From contig CANQXK010000007.1 of NCBI GenBank assembly GCA_947627715.1, forward strand, positions 1 to 64,000: DNA of 64,000 bases, in the 5' to 3' direction. Position 1 is the stretch's first letter. Each line of letters begins with the position of its first letter. A model generated the notes under the pieces. It saw only the letters and a list, made by a program, of their open reading frames with translations. It did no database searches and was not told where the DNA came from. Below, piece after piece: positions 61,236-64,000 of the stretch. The DNA is from an uncultured Oscillospiraceae bacterium (GTDB lineage: Bacteria > Bacillota > Clostridia > Oscillospirales > Oscillospiraceae). The translations under genes and the position numbers were made by a program.

Positions 61236-62168
61236 TTACAGTCTCTGCGCGATCCTGAGCTTTGCGCTCCTGGCTCTGGGATTCCTCTCAAGCTCCTCTT
61301 CCGAGGGCGTTACCGGCTTTTTCGTGACGCTTTTGACCGTCTGTACAAAGCCGCACACGCACACTGGGAACTCCGGCGGACACGTACATCCGTTCTCGCG
61401 GGCGCGGATGGCGGATTTGACGATCCTGTCCTCCAGGGAGTGGAAGCTGATCACCGCCAACCTCCCGCCGGGCTTCAGCCTGTCCATCGCCGTGTCCAGC
61501 ATATCCCGTAGCGCCCCAAGCTCATCGTTCACCGCGATGCGGATGGCCTGAAAGCACCTCTTGGCCGGGTGCTGCTTCTCCCGCAGCCCCGCCGCCGGCA
61601 TGGCGCTTCGGATCACGTCCACAAGCTCCAGCGTCGTCTCGATGGGCCTAACTTCCCGCTTTCGGACAATGGCGGCGGCGATCCTCTGGGAGTACCGCTC
61701 CTCGCCGTATTCAAAGAAGATCCGTCTCAGCTCCGCCTCGTCCCAGCCGTTGACCACGTCAAAGGCGGTGAGGGAGGCCGTCCGGTCCATCCGCATATCC
61801 AGCGGCGCGTCGGTCATATAGGAAAAGCCCCGCTCCGCGTCGTCAAGCTGCGGGGAGGAGACGCCCAGGTCAAAGAGCATCCCGTCCGCCCTGTCGATCC
61901 CCAGCTCGTCCAGGATGCCGCCCAGTCTTCGGAAATTGCCGTGTACCAGGGTCACCTTCCGGCCCTGGGGCCGGAGACGCTCTCCGGCCTCACGAATCGC
62001 CGCCGTGTCACAGTCGATGCCGATGAGCCGGCCCGTGGTCAGCCTCTCGGCGATCGCCTCCGAATGGCCGCCCCGCCCGAGCGTGCCATCCACATACGTG
62101 CCCTCCGGCCTGATCTGAAGGCCCTCCACGCACTCGCGCAGGAGTACGGGGATATGAGCCTCGCCCAT
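61236..62168 (-). CDS. rsmH: 16S rRNA (cytosine-1402-N4) methyltransferase
   Basis: RsmH (MraW) methylates C1402 of 16S rRNA using SAM. The 310 residues start MGEAHIPVLLRECVEGL and include DGTLGRGGHS, DLGVSSPQLD, RGFSYMTDAPLDMRMD and the C-terminal RARSAKLRIAQR. The start overlaps the mraZ stop (TGATG). Confidence 0.97.
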   Translation of the reverse strand: MGEAHIPVLLRECVEGLQIRPEGTYVDGTLGRGGHSEAIAERLTTGRLIGIDCDTAAIREAGERLRPQGRKVTLVHGNFRRLGGILDELGIDRADGMLFDLGVSSPQLDDAERGFSYMTDAPLDMRMDRTASLTAFDVVNGWDEAELRRIFFEYGEERYSQRIAAAIVRKREVRPIETTLELVDVIRSAMPAAGLREKQHPAKRCFQAIRIAVNDELGALRDMLDTAMDRLKPGGRLAVISFHSLEDRIVKSAIRARENGCTCPPEFPVCVCGFVQTVKSVTKKPVTPSEEELERNPRARSAKLRIAQRL

Positions 62169-62584
62169 CAGAAATCAAGCTCCTGAAGCACCTGGGCGAT
62201 GTTCTCCGCCGTGGTCTCCACCGTATCGACGGCATCCCAGGACGCCTCATCCCAAAGTTGGGCACACTCGCCATTCCCGACCACGGCGACGTTCTTGTCG
62301 AGTCTGGCAAACTCCCGAAGGTTCTGGGGAAGGAGCACCCTCCCCTGACTGTCCAGCTCGCATTTCGCCGCGTGGGCGAAAAGCGGGCGCGCTTTGTTCT
62401 GCTGGATCCGGGGCAGGGCGCTGATCTTGTCCATCATCTTCTGCCAGTTCTCCGCGGAGTACGCCGTCAGGCACTCCTCCGAGGAGATGGTGACATAGAA
62501 GGTCTCCCCCAGCTCCTCCCGGATGCGCGAGGGGATGGCCAGACGTCCCTTCGCGTCGATGGTGTGCTTGTATACGCCGAACAT
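62168..62584 (-). CDS. mraZ: Transcriptional regulator MraZ
   Basis: DNA-binding regulator of the dcw cluster and its first gene. The 138 residues contain two SpoVT/AbrB-like repeats (DAKGRLAIPSRIREEL at about 10-25 and DSQGRVLLPQNLREFA at about 81-96). The start is ATG at 62584 after AGGGGG; an in-frame extension to 62668 crosses the leader with the operator. MraZ usually represses its own operon. Confidence 0.95.
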   Translation of the reverse strand: MFGVYKHTIDAKGRLAIPSRIREELGETFYVTISSEECLTAYSAENWQKMMDKISALPRIQQNKARPLFAHAAKCELDSQGRVLLPQNLREFARLDKNVAVVGNGECAQLWDEASWDAVDTVETTAENIAQVLQELDF

Positions 62585-62662
62585 CTGCCCGCCCCCTTTC
62601 TCAGCTTTTTGAAGGTGTGTCTTTTTTGACCCACCACCGTGTGGTATACTCATGGGGAAATG

Positions 62663-62687
62663 GTACACTTTTCACCACTTCTCCCCA
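62663..62687 (-). promoter_or_regulatory. Probable MraZ operator
   Basis: On the minus strand TGGGG-agaag-TGGTG-aaaag-TGTAC gives three five-base repeats with 10-nt periodicity (the second and third also read AAGTGG and AAGTGT). This is the form of MraZ boxes: short direct repeats in 10-nt phase just upstream of mraZ. It lies at about +6 to +30 of the predicted transcript. Confidence 0.6.
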
Positions 62688-62699
62688 CCCGATGGTCTT

Positions 62700-62728
62700 A
62701 TTATAAAATGCCCCGCTGGAAATTGCAA
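62700..62728 (-). promoter_or_regulatory. Promoter of the dcw cluster
   Basis: TTGCAA and TATAAT with 17-nt spacing on the minus strand, about 115 nt upstream of mraZ. Confidence 0.65.
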
Positions 62729-62923
62729 GAGGAAATTTACAATTTGTCTAAATTATTTTGGCATTGTGTTGACATAAGAATTTTCATACAAGATATGCCC
62801 CCTGCTGCAGCCGGAGGGCACGGGGGAGTTTGGGGGAGTAGACATAAAAAAGCCCTGCTGGAGGTGCTGTTTGGGGCCTGGCGGCCCTCCCGCCGGGCAT
62901 ATGGTATTTTTCGACAAAAATGC

Positions 62924-62956
62924 GCAAAAAAAGACCCCGAAGGTGATCCCTTCGGG
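62924..62956 (-). terminator. Terminator of the coiled-coil gene
   Basis: On the minus strand CCCCGAAGG pairs with CCTTCGGGG and is followed by TCTTTTTTT. Confidence 0.85.
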
Positions 62957-63017
62957 GCCTCGGCGCGCTGTATGGCTAGCGCGGCCTATCTTCATCTTTT
63001 ATCTGGGGCGAGGCTCT

Positions 63018-63530
63018 TTACAGCTCGATATCCATGGCGCTGGCGGCGGGGTTCTCACGCGGGGGCATGGCGGCCGCGGCGGCGGAGCGGAACCTGGTCC
63101 TGGACTGGCTCACCTCGTTGAGGGCCTCGTTGATGGCGTCCTCGGTGCGGCGCAGGGCGTCGTCGGCGTACTCGTTGGCCACCCGGCGCAGCTCGGCCGA
63201 CTTGGACTCGGCGGCGGAGACGATCTCGGCGGCGCGGGCCTTGGCGGCGCGGACGATCTCCTCCTGGTCCACCAGCTGCCGGGCGCGCTGCTCCGCCACC
63301 TTGCGCATGGACTCCGCCTCGCGCTTGGCGTTGTTGACATACTCCGTGCGGCTGGCCACCAGCCTCTTGGCCTCCTCCAGCTCGGCGGGGAGCTGGGACT
63401 TGATCTCGTCCAAGAGGTCCAGCACCTTGTCCCGCTCGATGACGCACTTCTCCGCCCCCAGGGGAAGCCCCCAGGCGTCGGTGATCATGTTGTACAGCAT
63501 ATCGATAAGCTCCTGAACGTCGTTACCCAT
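63018..63530 (-). CDS. Coiled-coil protein of unknown function downstream of coaD
   Basis: A 170-residue soluble protein: an N-terminal helical part (VQELIDMLYNMITDAWGLPL), a long coiled coil (about 45-145) rich in Ala, Glu and Arg, and an Ala-rich tail. Similar genes follow coaD in many Clostridia and are called ATPase-like or DivIVA-like, but no catalytic motif is present. AAAGGA precedes the ATG. It has its own terminator and ends the coaD-side operon. Confidence 0.75.
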   Translation of the reverse strand: MGNDVQELIDMLYNMITDAWGLPLGAEKCVIERDKVLDLLDEIKSQLPAELEEAKRLVASRTEYVNNAKREAESMRKVAEQRARQLVDQEEIVRAAKARAAEIVSAAESKSAELRRVANEYADDALRRTEDAINEALNEVSQSRTRFRSAAAAAMPPRENPAASAMDIEL

Positions 63531-63595
63531 AGTTTTCTTGTCCTTTCTCTATATAAAATAATGTTTTTCCGTCCACGGTCCCCGCCGGGGCGCGC

Positions 63596-64000
63596 TCACG
63601 TGGTCCTGTTGAGCCGCAGCCGCTCCAGCACGTCCGAAGCGATCTCCCTGGGCACCACCCGCGAAATGTCCGCGTTGTAGGCGGCCATCTCTCTGGCGAT
63701 GGTGGAGGAGAGGTAGGTGTACTTCTCGTCGGCGGTGAGGAACACCGTCTCGATCTCCGGGGCCAGCTTCTTGTTCAAAAGTGCGATCTGAAACTCCATC
63801 TCGAAGTCCGAGACGGCCCGCAGGCCCTTGATGATGAAGGTCGCGCCCAGGCTGCGGGCGTACTCCACCAAAAGCCCGTCGCAGGTGGTGACCTCCACGT
63901 TCCCGAATTTCTCGGTGACCCGGCGGGCGAAGTCCGCCCGCTCCTCCAGGGTGAAGTGGGGCTTCTTGGCGGAGTTCACCGCCACGCACACATACACCTT
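63596..64000 (-). CDS. coaD: Phosphopantetheine adenylyltransferase, 5' end cut by window edge
   Basis: CoaD makes dephospho-CoA from 4'-phosphopantetheine and ATP. 134 codons are visible of about 160; the N-terminal nucleotide motif (G-S-F-D-P-x-T-x-G-H) lies beyond position 64000. Seen: VYVCVAVNSAKKPHF, IIKGLRAVSDFEMEFQIALL and the YLSSTIAREMA segment corresponding to the second ATP motif. Confidence 0.95.
   Translation of the reverse strand, partial: KVYVCVAVNSAKKPHFTLEERADFARRVTEKFGNVEVTTCDGLLVEYARSLGATFIIKGLRAVSDFEMEFQIALLNKKLAPEIETVFLTADEKYTYLSSTIAREMAAYNADISRVVPREIASDVLERLRLNRTT

Larger units (their letters stand above)
62585..63017. other. Upstream region of the dcw cluster
   Basis: Holds the mraZ leader with a probable MraZ operator, the dcw promoter, an A+T-rich stretch (62730-62790) and the terminator of the coiled-coil gene. 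A GC-rich segment at 62810-62900 shows no gene. Confidence 0.6.

Overview
The window is a GC-rich (about 60-65% by eye) chromosomal segment of a Firmicutes bacterium, most likely a Clostridia/Oscillospiraceae-type gut anaerobe. Pointers are the hprK-murB-rapZ-whiA chain, YceD-rpmF, a PDZ/radical-SAM/DUF512 gene beside der, a MurE with the DNPR motif of meso-DAP ligases, ATGA/TGATG gene overlaps, AGGAGG ribosome sites, and intergenic hairpin repeats that I recall from this group. No rRNA, tRNA or CRISPR array was seen. The placement is inference; no 16S is present.

Layout. Positions 1-24408 are minus-strand housekeeping genes: smc (cut by the left edge), a radical-SAM gene, rnc, plsX, trmFO, topA, dprA, a SpoU methyltransferase, a HAD hydrolase, recR, rpe, a GH88-DUF2264 carbohydrate pair, dnaE, whiA, rapZ, murB and hprK. 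Then come rpmB (+), a lipid-linked glycosylation operon (24928-29077), der, a P-loop kinase of foreign composition, the DUF512 gene, rpmF-YceD, and a second DUF6056 membrane protein. The plus-strand block 35036-41777 holds an RluC-type pseudouridine synthase, a potA-potB-potCD polyamine importer whose PotD is fused to PotC, and a lower-GC patch with a nitrilase-family gene and a lipoprotein, each preceded by a near-identical 65-bp leader. Positions 41919-45461 form a vitamin B12 uptake operon (btuF-btuC-btuD plus an adenosyltransferase-like gene) behind a cobalamin riboswitch and an attenuator. Positions 49948-62728 are the cell-wall/division (dcw) cluster mraZ-rsmH-ftsL-ftsI-murE-mraY-ftsW-murG-murA-ftsQ-ftsZ on the minus strand. 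A coiled-coil gene and coaD (cut by the right edge) close the window.

The most unusual region is 46027-49929. An IS30-family element lies between two perfect 12-bp hairpins. Its transposase gene is itself interrupted by a low-GC insertion of about 2.5 kb carrying a small regulator, a short serine recombinase and a tethered surface-protein gene. Removing 46372-48882 at a GG dinucleotide restores the IS30 reading frame exactly, as expected for serine-recombinase integration. Other signals are a family of three A+T-rich elements with near-consensus promoters firing antisense into gene 3' ends, a 10-nt-spaced repeat fitting a MraZ operator, a palindrome over the start site of the glycosylation operon, and a terminator-like hairpin in the polyamine-operon leader.

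How the genes work together: the dcw cluster, murB and murA build and divide the wall; dnaE, topA, smc, dprA and recR maintain DNA; hprK, rapZ and whiA are the conserved carbon/wall/division control chain; the gtr-like operon probably decorates surface polymers; the pot and btu operons import polyamines and B12.
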